Source: Bacteroidales bacterium
Lineage (GTDB): Bacteria > Bacteroidota > Bacteroidia > Bacteroidales > GCA-2748055
Length of the DNA: 64,000 nt
Direction: 5' to 3'
Assembly: GCA_023138875.1 (NCBI GenBank)
Contig: JAGLOO010000040.1
Span: 30,556 to 94,555, forward strand
The number at the start of each line of letters is the position of its first letter. The stretch's first letter is position 1. The position numbers were made by a program, and so were the translations under genes. Positions 27,378 through 35,202 of this stretch are shown here, piece after piece. The notes beneath the pieces are model-generated. The model was not told the origin of the DNA and made no database searches. It was given only the letters and a program-made list of their open reading frames with translations.

Positions 27378-28489
27378 AAACCAATACCTACGCGGATGAT
27401 CAGAGGGTCATAATGACCCTGGATGCAGGGGGGACCAACTTCATTTTTTCTGCCATAAAAGGCAACAAAGAAATCATTTCACCCATTCGCAAGCCTTCAA
27501 ATGCAAATGATCTGGACCGTTGTTTGGAAACAGTTATTAAGGGATTTGAAGAGGTGATGAGAAATATCCCGGAACCTGTTGTGGCCATCAGCTTTGCCTT
27601 TCCGGGTCCGGCTGATTACCAGAACGGTATTATCGGTGACCTTCCCAATTTCCCTGCATTTACAGGAGGTGTACCACTGGGGCCCGTATTGGAAGATCAG
27701 TTTGATATACCGGTCTACATTAACAACGACGGAAACCTGTTTGCCTACGGGGAAGCATTGGCAGGCTACCTGCCGTGGCTAAATAAACAATTGAAGAATG
27801 AAGATGGTAAGCGGCAATACCGGAACCTGGTCGGATTTACACTGGGCACTGGTTTTGGATCGGGTATCGTTATCGGTGAAACCTTGCTGTTGGGACACAG
27901 CACCAGCGGTGCAGAGATACACAATACACTGAATCCTTTCAATAGTGACTGGAACGCAGAAGAGGGAGTGAGTACCCGCGCCATTCAGAGGATCTATGCA
28001 CAGGAGAATGCAAGCCCCTTCAGTGACTCGCTGATGCCTGGGGATATCTTCGAGATTGCAAAGGGCTCGCGGAAGGGGAACCGTGAAGCAGCACTGGAAT
28101 CTTTCCGGGCCTACGGAAGATCGCTGGGTGGTTCCATTGCGAATACGGTGTCATTGTTTGATGGTATCGTGGTATTGGGAGGAGGAATTTCGGCAGCCTG
28201 GGATCTTTTTGCACCCGAGATGTTCGGGGAGATCAACCGGACCTACGTGGATTACAGGGGTGTTTCCTCATCCCGTTTGTCCTACAGGATATTCAACCTG
28301 AAAGAGCTGGGCATGTTCAATGAGTTCACAGGATGGACAGGAAAGGATCTGGTGGTTCCTGGCAGTGGGCGCCGGGTGCAGTATAATGCAGATCCACTCA
28401 TAGGAGTGGGACTCTCCAGGATAGGTGCCAGCAAAGCCATTGCCCTGGGTGCATATGCCTTTGCACTGCAGCAACTTGGAAATGTGTAA
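27374..28489 (+). CDS. ROK-family sugar kinase lacking the usual zinc-cysteine motif
   Basis: A 371-residue ROK-type sugar kinase: phosphate loop LDAGGTNF, substrate region AISFAFPGPAD and catalytic NNDGN, a second glycine loop LGTGFGSG, and the C-terminal IVVLGGGIS. Canonical ROK proteins bind zinc through a CxCGxxGC cluster after GEIGH. Here the matching stretch (GAEIHNTLNPFNSDW) has no cysteine, and an insert of about 40 residues follows further on, so it is an unusual branch. It overlaps the transporter gene by 4 bp. Acting on imported mannose it would give mannose-6-phosphate for the isomerase at 33421; glucose or fructose kinase activity is also possible. Confidence 0.8.
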   Translation: MKTNTYADDQRVIMTLDAGGTNFIFSAIKGNKEIISPIRKPSNANDLDRCLETVIKGFEEVMRNIPEPVVAISFAFPGPADYQNGIIGDLPNFPAFTGGVPLGPVLEDQFDIPVYINNDGNLFAYGEALAGYLPWLNKQLKNEDGKRQYRNLVGFTLGTGFGSGIVIGETLLLGHSTSGAEIHNTLNPFNSDWNAEEGVSTRAIQRIYAQENASPFSDSLMPGDIFEIAKGSRKGNREAALESFRAYGRSLGGSIANTVSLFDGIVVLGGGISAAWDLFAPEMFGEINRTYVDYRGVSSSRLSYRIFNLKELGMFNEFTGWTGKDLVVPGSGRRVQYNADPLIGVGLSRIGASKAIALGAYAFALQQLGNV

Positions 28490-28508
28490 TACCTGATAAT
28501 TATCCCTT

Positions 28509-29374
28509 ATGAATTCAAGAGAAAGAGTATTGACAGCTCTGGAATTCCGTGAACCTGACAGGATTCCGGTCGATCTTGGCGGACATCGTTCTTCAGGAAT
28601 CTCAGCCATTGCACTGCATCGCTTACGGAAAACCCTGGGATTAAAGGAAAAACCGGTGAGGGTATACGACATGGTCCAGCAACTGGGGATCCTGAAGAAG
28701 GGAAGCCTCTACTTCGAACAAACGCGATTCCCATTGATGGAGCGGGGCATCGAACATGATGATTTCCATGATCTTCCCGAGATGCTCGGGAAGAACATCT
28801 GGTCTGCTGTCCCCCATCCAGGAGCACATTTGCCCCTTGATGAGGCAGGGCTCAGGGAGATGTCTGAAAAGGCTGCTGCATTAAGGGCTTCCACCGACAG
28901 GGCCATCATCGGACTCTTTGGTGGCAATATGTTTGAACTTCCCCAGTGGCTCTACCGGATGGATAACTACCTGTTGGCCACTGCCATGCATATGGAAAAG
29001 GTACTGCAATTGTCGGAATTGATGTATGAGATTCACCTCCAGAACCTGGAAAAGTGGATGTCAGCCGTGGGACCCCACATCGACATCGTGCTTTTCGGGG
29101 ATGACCTGGGAGGGCAGCAGGGACCGCTGATCAGTCCGGATGCCTACTCTAAAACGACCGCATTGGCTTGTTCGGGGGGATAGATGTGGATTTGCTCTGC
29201 CAGAATCCCTACGATAAAGTAAACAGGCAGGTACTGGACAAGGGAAGTGCATTCAGGGCCAGCGCCCGTGGCTGGGGACTGGGTTCAGGAAATTCCATTC
29301 CCGAATATCTCCCCGTTGATGGATACATGGGCATGATCGATGCAGCACGGGAGATCAGGAGAAGGGAGGAATGA
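28509..29374 (+). pseudogene. Chimeric, truncated URO-D-superfamily pseudogene (copy 3)
   Basis: The first 213 or so codons follow copy 1 (11189) closely from MNSRERVL onward, but 65 codons equal to copy 1 residues 60-124 are missing without loss of frame. After LISPDAY the sequence switches abruptly; the frame ends at 29183. A different frame, beginning near 29153 (RIGLFGGIDVDLL) and ending at 29374, encodes the C-terminal part of a different URO-D subfamily (LGSGNSIPEYLPVDGY). The region with the HxC metal site is gone. It looks like the product of two deletions, one joining two neighbouring URO-D genes out of frame. It lies 19 bp after the ROK gene. Confidence 0.82.
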
Positions 29375-29387
29375 CACGACCCCCGGG

Positions 29388-30500
29388 TCAGAATCCCGTG
29401 TCGATCAGTTTCAAGGGTACCCACACGAACCTGGGCCTGTATATGTCCGCGTTGCTAAAGTGATCCTCCAGCACGAAGCTATTCATGTTATATGATAAGA
29501 GGATTCGCTCATCATCCATGAATTGAGGATGTAAAATGGCATTGTAGGTGATCAGGTTTTCATCCTCTCCCGGTATGGGCGTGGAATAGAGGAGGGATTT
29601 GTCTTTCCACGGCCCATAAGGGGTCTCAGCCACAAATGAGCAGATATCCGTGCTAAAGGAATCCAACTGGGTAATGTATACATATTTGTCCTGGATCTTC
29701 AGTACAGTGAATTGCTCAGAAGCATGCATATCCCCCATGGGGCCCGATTGAGCAGGATCACCTGTCCACTTTTCACCTGTAAAAAATTCCCAGGGATTAG
29801 TGACATCGCCTGCCAGGTACCTGGCTGCATGGGGCCGTCCCTCGTGGGCACCATAGACATAGGTATAATCCGGCTCTTCGAGCAGGGCATGACCATAATG
29901 GACCTGTTTGGCCTGACCGTAAGGGATCTCGATAACACTTTCTTCCTTAATCTCCGGCAGGGAAAAGGTGGCCAGCCACGTGGAGTGCCATTGGAAATCC
30001 CACATCCCGGATTTGGATTGGGTAAACCGTGACAGGTAAACCTTTAGTTTTCCTTCTTCAATCATGCCATCGCCGGGCCAGAACCAGGCAGCGCTTTCGG
30101 GAAGTACTTCATTGCCGTTTATAGCAGGGGGAATGACCATGGAAGCTTCATGGGTGGGGCCTGACTGGTACAGCGTAAGCAGCGAATCTCCATCCTGGAT
30201 CACGAATGAATTCCTGATAAACATGGGAGATAATTGTTCGCGGGTCATGTCCGGGTTTACAGTGCCCAGGAAAGTGTCTCCGAATATCCAGACTGTCCGG
30301 CCATCGGGCAGGAGCACGGAGTAGGTCCCGTCTCCTCCGGTAAATCCACAGCAGTTCCTGATAAACAGATCGGTGAAGTAGGTTTCCGGAACTGCGACCG
30401 CATCCTCCATGCCGGGTTTTCCAGGTGCTTCGGACTTTCTGCTGGAGCACGATCCGGCCATTAAAGCCATGATTACAAGGATAGTTATGGATAATTTCAT
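29388..30500 (-). CDS. Propeller-type lipoprotein (propeller 2)
   Basis: A 370-residue predicted lipoprotein: signal peptide with lipobox MAGSC (Cys18), then one beta-propeller domain of the DUF4185/DUF5005 kind. Blade motifs in order are GGDGTYSVLLPDGRTVWIFGDTF, AWFWPGDGMIEEGKLKVY, YTYVYGAHEG, EQFTVLKIQDKYVYITQ and HPQFMDDERILLSYNMN, ending YRPRFVWVPL. The start at 30500 gives the signal peptide; an in-frame start at 30557 would overlap the promoter. It is divergent from the GntR gene. On fold grounds it may be a glycosidase or glycan-binding protein, but no function is known to me. Confidence 0.75.
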   Translation of the reverse strand: MKLSITILVIMALMAGSCSSRKSEAPGKPGMEDAVAVPETYFTDLFIRNCCGFTGGDGTYSVLLPDGRTVWIFGDTFLGTVNPDMTREQLSPMFIRNSFVIQDGDSLLTLYQSGPTHEASMVIPPAINGNEVLPESAAWFWPGDGMIEEGKLKVYLSRFTQSKSGMWDFQWHSTWLATFSLPEIKEESVIEIPYGQAKQVHYGHALLEEPDYTYVYGAHEGRPHAARYLAGDVTNPWEFFTGEKWTGDPAQSGPMGDMHASEQFTVLKIQDKYVYITQLDSFSTDICSFVAETPYGPWKDKSLLYSTPIPGEDENLITYNAILHPQFMDDERILLSYNMNSFVLEDHFSNADIYRPRFVWVPLKLIDTGF

Positions 30501-30595
30501 GATTATGTAAATACGTCTGAACAAATATACAAATATGTTTCTCCACGCGAGATACAATCCATATCTTTATGATGAGTAATTCCATAAACCGTGCG
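30501..30595. promoter_or_regulatory. Divergent promoter region, propeller 2 / GntR
   Basis: Rightward: TTTC 30538-30541, 20-bp spacer, TATCTTTA 30562-30569, the same layout as the other promoters of this locus. Leftward: TATATTTG (reverse of 30522-30529) fits TAnnTTTG perfectly and lies 22 bp before the propeller start. A 20-bp imperfect palindrome (30520-30539, 7 of 10 pairs, AACA/TGTT ends) overlaps the leftward -7 box. This suggests shared control, possibly autoregulation by the GntR protein. Confidence 0.45.
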
Positions 30596-31330
30596 ATGAA
30601 GTATTCCATTGACCACAAGAGTCCCATTCCCCTGCATGCACAGGCCGAAGCTTTGCTGAGAAAGTTGATTAAGGAATCTGAGTTCAGGAACGGGGGATTC
30701 CTTCCCAATGAGGTCGACCTCGCTAAAAAACTGGGGATTTCAAGGAATACCATACGCCAGGCATTGAATAAACTGGTATTTGAGGGACTGTTGGTCCGTA
30801 AAAAAGGCGTGGGAACCACTGTTGCTGACCGGAGTGTGAGCAGCAAGGTATCCAACTGGCTCAGTTTCACCCAGGAAATGGAAGCAAAAGGGCTTGTTCC
30901 TGAAACCTTTGAAGTCACTATCTCATGGGTACGTCCAATTCCCGATGTGATGCAGGTATTCGGGATATCGGCCGAAAAGGAAGTATTGAAATTGGTGCGC
31001 TTAAGGGGTTTGAAGGACAACCCCTTTGTCTATTTTGTATCCTATTTTCATCCCCGGGTGGGACTTTCCGGTGAGGAAGATTTTTCACGACCACTGTACG
31101 ACATCCTTGAACAGGATTATTCCACCATCGCCAAATTGTCCAGAGAGGAGATTCGGGCCTGTGCTGCAGATGATCAAATCGCGCAGCATCTTAATATTCC
31201 CGTTGGATTTCCTGTGCTGGTAAGAAAGCGGGTGGTATTTGATCCGGGTGACCGGCCCATTGAATACAACGTGGGCTATTACAAGTCAGATAGTTTCGTC
31301 TACTGCATTGAGAGTGACAGGGAAGATTGA
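30596..31330 (+). CDS. GntR/UTRA transcriptional regulator
   Basis: HutC-subfamily regulator: N-terminal winged helix (FLPNEVDLAKKLGISRNTIRQALNKLVFEGLLVRKKGVGT) and a C-terminal UTRA ligand-binding domain (from VLKLVRLRGL to PIEYNVGYY). I place the start at ATG 30596 (244 residues, MKYSIDHKSP...) because a -7 box overlaps the earlier ATG at 30569; the 30569 start would add nine residues. UTRA domains sense sugar phosphates or related small molecules, and this class binds short inverted repeats. It lies between the mannose-related operons that carry the 18-bp operator, so it is the best candidate to bind those sites, with mannose-6-phosphate or a related compound as inducer (inference). Confidence 0.85.
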   Translation: MKYSIDHKSPIPLHAQAEALLRKLIKESEFRNGGFLPNEVDLAKKLGISRNTIRQALNKLVFEGLLVRKKGVGTTVADRSVSSKVSNWLSFTQEMEAKGLVPETFEVTISWVRPIPDVMQVFGISAEKEVLKLVRLRGLKDNPFVYFVSYFHPRVGLSGEEDFSRPLYDILEQDYSTIAKLSREEIRACAADDQIAQHLNIPVGFPVLVRKRVVFDPGDRPIEYNVGYYKSDSFVYCIESDRED

Positions 31331-31340
31331 ATCCTTTATC

Positions 31341-33344
31341 ATGTGTTTTTTTCGAGATTTGCTAGCTGGATTATCAATCTTCCTGCTGGTTTCCTGTAGC
31401 CAGGCCCCGGTGGAGGAGTTGCCGGCCAATGTTGGGCCGGACCACCATTTCAACGCATTGTTTTCACCCGATTCGGGTGGCATTACAGGGGCTGACGGAC
31501 TATTTTCCATCCGGCTCCCCGATGGACGGTCTGTTTTCCTGACCGGGGACTGTTTTCTTGGAGAAGTAGTCGAAAAGCGCAGGGATCCCGGAACGAAAAT
31601 GCTGAATAACTCGATGGTGGTGATCAGCGAAGACAGGTCTGAAGCGAAAGCGATCTACAAGGGAAGCTACAATAAGCCGGAGTCCTTATTTGTACCCGAG
31701 CAGAAAGACGAGATCCGTCACTGGTACTGGCCGGGACACGGATTCGTGTCCGACAACATCCTGTATGTATTCGCATTGAACATGTACAATGATCCTGATC
31801 TCGTGGTTCCATCTGAAAAGGGTGCGGATCTGGTGGATGAGGTAGATAAGCTTTCTGAGAATCAATGGGCCTTTGCCATCGCCGGGGTGGACCTGTTGCG
31901 CTTTTCCCTTCCCGATTTCCGATACCAGGACTCCGATCCCGTTTCCTCCACCTATGAGCTGGACATCCATTTTGGAAACAGCATTCTGCAGGATGGTACT
32001 CATTTTTACTTTTACGGCACCAGGAATGACCCGGATGGTTCACATATCTACATGGCAAGAACTGAGATCGGGAACATGCCCTACCACGAAAACTGGGAGT
32101 ATTTTGACGGCCAACATTGGAGTGAAGATCCTTATAATGCCAGTCCCATGAAACTGGATATTTCCGTATCTGAACAATTCAGCATATTCAGGATAAAGGA
32201 CCGGTATGTACTTCTCACCCATTCCAAATCGACACCGGATATCTACACCTATATTTCCGGGGAGCCCCATAGGGGATTTGGAAACAAGACCTTTATCTAC
32301 AGGTCTCCTGAGCCGGAGGCTGATTCTACTGGGAATCTTTCTGCTTATAATGCCATGGCCCACCCGCAGTACACAGACGGGAATATGCTCCTGGTCTCTT
32401 ATTGTCTCAATTCGCTGCGTGTGAGGGATGTGTTTGACAATGCAGACAATTACCGGGGTAGATTTATCAGGGTTCCTTTGCCGATGATAGATTCCTCGTT
32501 CCGGGACCACCAGCCGGGACTTAGGCTGGCTATGATACAGATGCATGTGGAAGGCGGGGAGAGGGAGGTAAACCTGGAAAAGGCGAAAGCGATGATTGCC
32601 CGGGCTGCCGAGCATGGAGCAGAACTAGTCCTGCTTCCTGAGGCCATGGACCTGGGATGGGCCCATCCATCCGCCCTGGTCGATGCAGCACCGGTTCCGG
32701 AAGGTTCGACTTGCCAGATGCTGATTGAGAGTGCCAGGGAACATTCCATCTACATCTGTTCCGGCCTGATAGAAAAATCGGGGAGGGAAGTCTATAATTC
32801 AGCCTTGTTGATTTCCCCGTCAGGGGAGATTCTGATCCACCACAGGAAGATTAATATCCTTGACATCGCGCAGCCCTATTACGGACAGGGTAGGGGACTG
32901 CAGGTGGTGGATACCCGGTTCGGATCGGTGGGGGTCATGATCTGTGCAGATGGTTTTGCTGATCAGCGTGTGATCAGTCAAACCCTGTGTTACATGGGTG
33001 CCGATCTGATCCTATCTCCCACCTCCTGGGCCCTGCCTCCTGAAAAGCATGATGACAAGGAACTTGCAACCGGCATATGGAAAGAGCACTACGCCCCGGT
33101 AGCCGAAAAGTATAATGTGCATATCGCGGGCTGCAGCAACGTGGGAGAGTTATCCGGGGGTCCATGGAAAGGATTTAGTGCCATTGGAAATTCCATGATT
33201 ATCAATCCCGAAGGGCAGATTGCAGCGGGTAATATTTTCGGTGTCAATGCTGAAACCATCATCTATCATGATATGGTGTTCAGGCCCAGGCCCGTGAGGG
33301 GGACAAAATGGATGGACCTGTTTCAAACCCGTACCAGCCGGTGA
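31341..33344 (+). CDS. Lipoprotein fusing a beta-propeller (propeller 3) to a carbon-nitrogen hydrolase
   Basis: A 667-residue predicted lipoprotein (lipobox LVSC, Cys19). Residues about 40-385 are a DUF4185/DUF5005-like propeller (GADGLFSIRLPDGRSVFLTGDCF, HWYWPGHGFV, HFYFYGTRND, HPQYTDGNMLLVSYCLN, ending FIRVPL). Directly after this comes a nitrilase-superfamily domain (about 395-667) with the full triad: Glu434 (LLPEAMD), Lys503 (HHRKIN) and Cys535 (MICADG). Nitrilase-type enzymes are usually cytoplasmic, so a lipid-anchored one is unusual. The ATG at 31341, 10 bp after the GntR stop, gives the signal peptide; longer in-frame starts overlap GntR. It could hydrolyse an amide or N-acyl group on a glycan; this is inference. 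Confidence 0.82.
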   Translation: MCFFRDLLAGLSIFLLVSCSQAPVEELPANVGPDHHFNALFSPDSGGITGADGLFSIRLPDGRSVFLTGDCFLGEVVEKRRDPGTKMLNNSMVVISEDRSEAKAIYKGSYNKPESLFVPEQKDEIRHWYWPGHGFVSDNILYVFALNMYNDPDLVVPSEKGADLVDEVDKLSENQWAFAIAGVDLLRFSLPDFRYQDSDPVSSTYELDIHFGNSILQDGTHFYFYGTRNDPDGSHIYMARTEIGNMPYHENWEYFDGQHWSEDPYNASPMKLDISVSEQFSIFRIKDRYVLLTHSKSTPDIYTYISGEPHRGFGNKTFIYRSPEPEADSTGNLSAYNAMAHPQYTDGNMLLVSYCLNSLRVRDVFDNADNYRGRFIRVPLPMIDSSFRDHQPGLRLAMIQMHVEGGEREVNLEKAKAMIARAAEHGAELVLLPEAMDLGWAHPSALVDAAPVPEGSTCQMLIESAREHSIYICSGLIEKSGREVYNSALLISPSGEILIHHRKINILDIAQPYYGQGRGLQVVDTRFGSVGVMICADGFADQRVISQTLCYMGADLILSPTSWALPPEKHDDKELATGIWKEHYAPVAEKYNVHIAGCSNVGELSGGPWKGFSAIGNSMIINPEGQIAAGNIFGVNAETIIYHDMVFRPRPVRGTKWMDLFQTRTSR

Positions 33345-33360
33345 ATTGTGGTGTTTACCC

Positions 33361-33391
33361 TTTCTTTGTACGTGAATTAGCCCTATATTTG
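33361..33391 (+). promoter_or_regulatory. Promoter for the mannose-6-phosphate isomerase gene
   Basis: TATATTTG at 33384-33391 fits the TAnnTTTG -7 box perfectly. A TTTC at 33361-33364 lies 19 bp before it, as in the two other operator-linked promoters. The operator begins 12 bp after the box. Confidence 0.55.
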
Positions 33392-33403
33392 CTTCTAATA
33401 GTT

Positions 33404-33421
33404 TGTCCAAATGTATGAACA
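33404..33421. promoter_or_regulatory. 18-bp inverted-repeat operator, site C
   Basis: TGTCCAAATGTATGAACA keeps the outer arms TGTCCA and TATGAACA of sites A and B with changes only in the middle. It sits immediately downstream of the -7 box and its last base is the first base of the ATG at 33421, so bound protein would block both initiation and the start codon region. Confidence 0.65.
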
Positions 33422-35175
33422 TGAAAAGCACTTTTGAAAAAACACCTGTAGTGCCCGTAAAAGGGAAAGAGAATGATTGCTTTCCTGGTTGGGAATTTAT
33501 CGGAAAGGAGCTACAGGATGCCTTGCAGAAGGTGGATAGCAACATCATTACCATCGAAACCTACCAGGGGGTTTATCTTGAAGAACTCAGGTCACGATTC
33601 ACCACCTTATTGAATCCCGATTTGATCATTGATACCAGTCAGCTGTTTAAAAGTGAAGAAGAAATAGGGAAACTGGCACAAGCCGACGTGACCGATGACA
33701 GGGTTTTTGGCTACCTGACCAGGTTGAACATGACTGACCTGATGGACACCGGGAAGCTGGAAGAGGCCATCCAGAAGGTGGAGGATGCCGAAGCAGGCCT
33801 GATCCTGGTTTTCGGGTATGGAGCCACCCTGGTATGTGAAAATCCCGGGATCCTGGTCTATGCAGATATGGCCCGCTGGGAGATCCAGCAAAGGATGCGT
33901 CGCCAGGAGCTCAACAACCTGGGCATCGAAAACAATAAGGAACCATTTGAATTCCAATACAAGCGGGGATATTTCGTGGATTGGCGAATATGTGACAGGG
34001 TGAAAAAGAAGACCATGCCCCACTGGGATTACGTGCTCGACACCAATCGCAAGGAGGATCCAAAGATGGCGACCGGGGAAGCGGTCAGGGAAGGACTCAG
34101 ACAGGTGGCCCAAAGGCCATTCAGCGTGGTTCCATTCTTTGATCCCGGTCCCTGGGGAGGACAGTGGATGAAAGAGAAGTTCGATCTTGACCGGGAGAAG
34201 GAGAACTTTGCCTGGTGTTTCAATTGCGTACCTGAGGAAAACAGCCTGCTGCTCGGATTCGGTAAGAACACATTTGAGATCCCCTCGGTCAACCTGGTTT
34301 TCTACCAGGGTGCCGAGCTTCTGGGAGACCCGGTACATGGCATGTTCGGTGATGAATTCCCCATCCGTTTTGATTTTCTGGATACCATGGACGGGGGTAA
34401 CCTGAGCCTGCAGGTGCATCCGCTCACAGCCTACATCCAGGAGCAATTTGGCATGCATTATACCCAGGATGAAAGTTATTACATGCTGGAGGCAGAAGAG
34501 GATGCATCCGTATTCCTGGGATTGAAGGAGGGCGTTGATCCGAATGCAATGATCAGGGATCTGATGGCTGCAGAGAAGGAGGGGAGTGTATTTGATACAG
34601 ACCGGTATGTGGAAAACTGGCCAGCCAAAAAGCACGATCATTTCCTGATCCCTGCAGGAACGGTCCACTGCTCCGGCAGGAACGGGATGGTGCTGGAGAT
34701 CAGTGCAACACCCTATATTTTCACCTTTAAGCTCTATGATTGGGGAAGGTTGAATATGGATGGAAACCCACGGCCCATTAACGTGCAGCATGGGATCCGG
34801 AATATCCAGTGGGACAGGACCACCCGGTGGACAAGGGAAAACCTGGTAAACCAGGTGAGCGCAGTGGGGAAGGGAGATGGCTGGACAGAGGAGCGAACAG
34901 GCCTGCATGAGCGGGAATTCATTGAAACCCGCAGGCACTGGTTCACCGGTACCGTACCTCATCATACGGAAAATGGTGTGAATGTCCTGAACCTGGTGGA
35001 GGGAGACGAGGTGATCGTGGAGAGCCCCGACGAATTGTTTACCCCATTCGTGGTCCACTTCGCGGAATCCTTCATTGTACCGGCTGTCGTTGGACCATAT
35101 ACCATCAGGCCCCACGGACCTTCTGAAGGGAAGCGGTGTGCGACAGTGAAGGCCTTCATTCGTACCAATCCCTGA
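33421..35175 (+). CDS. manA: Class I mannose-6-phosphate isomerase with N-terminal extension
   Basis: Cupin-type phosphomannose isomerase that converts mannose-6-phosphate to fructose-6-phosphate. The 584 residues hold an N-terminal domain of about 230 residues with a degenerate nucleoside-kinase look (VDSNIITIETYQGVY, ILVFGYGATL) but no P-loop, and a C-terminal isomerase domain. Zinc ligands fit Gln331 and His333 (LQVHPL), Glu351 (DESYYML) and His416 (PAGTVHCSG). This long form is known in Bacteroidota and Firmicutes. An ATG at 33415 is an equally possible start. Site C operator precedes it, linking it to the MFS-ROK genes and the GH92 operon as the last step of mannose use. Confidence 0.88.
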   Translation: MKSTFEKTPVVPVKGKENDCFPGWEFIGKELQDALQKVDSNIITIETYQGVYLEELRSRFTTLLNPDLIIDTSQLFKSEEEIGKLAQADVTDDRVFGYLTRLNMTDLMDTGKLEEAIQKVEDAEAGLILVFGYGATLVCENPGILVYADMARWEIQQRMRRQELNNLGIENNKEPFEFQYKRGYFVDWRICDRVKKKTMPHWDYVLDTNRKEDPKMATGEAVREGLRQVAQRPFSVVPFFDPGPWGGQWMKEKFDLDREKENFAWCFNCVPEENSLLLGFGKNTFEIPSVNLVFYQGAELLGDPVHGMFGDEFPIRFDFLDTMDGGNLSLQVHPLTAYIQEQFGMHYTQDESYYMLEAEEDASVFLGLKEGVDPNAMIRDLMAAEKEGSVFDTDRYVENWPAKKHDHFLIPAGTVHCSGRNGMVLEISATPYIFTFKLYDWGRLNMDGNPRPINVQHGIRNIQWDRTTRWTRENLVNQVSAVGKGDGWTEERTGLHEREFIETRRHWFTGTVPHHTENGVNVLNLVEGDEVIVESPDELFTPFVVHFAESFIVPAVVGPYTIRPHGPSEGKRCATVKAFIRTNP

Positions 35176-35202
35176 TAAACCATTTCAAACTATAAGCCAC
35201 CG

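Noticed and set aside
28509..29183. Treating the 224-codon frame as an intact small URO-D protein
   Set aside because: It lacks the metal-site region and 65 internal codons, and ends in a foreign, frame-shifted tail, so it is a pseudogene.
30148..31020. 290-codon minus-strand frame across the propeller 2/GntR boundary
   Set aside because: It overlaps two well-supported genes and the promoters between them; no recognisable domain.
31239..31340. Longer N-terminus for the propeller-nitrilase gene
   Set aside because: It overlaps the GntR gene and would bury the lipoprotein signal peptide, which begins at 31341.
33607..35115. 502-codon open frame antisense to manA
   Set aside because: Its translation is rich in His, Pro and Leu with no family motifs, while the plus strand encodes a clear mannose-6-phosphate isomerase.
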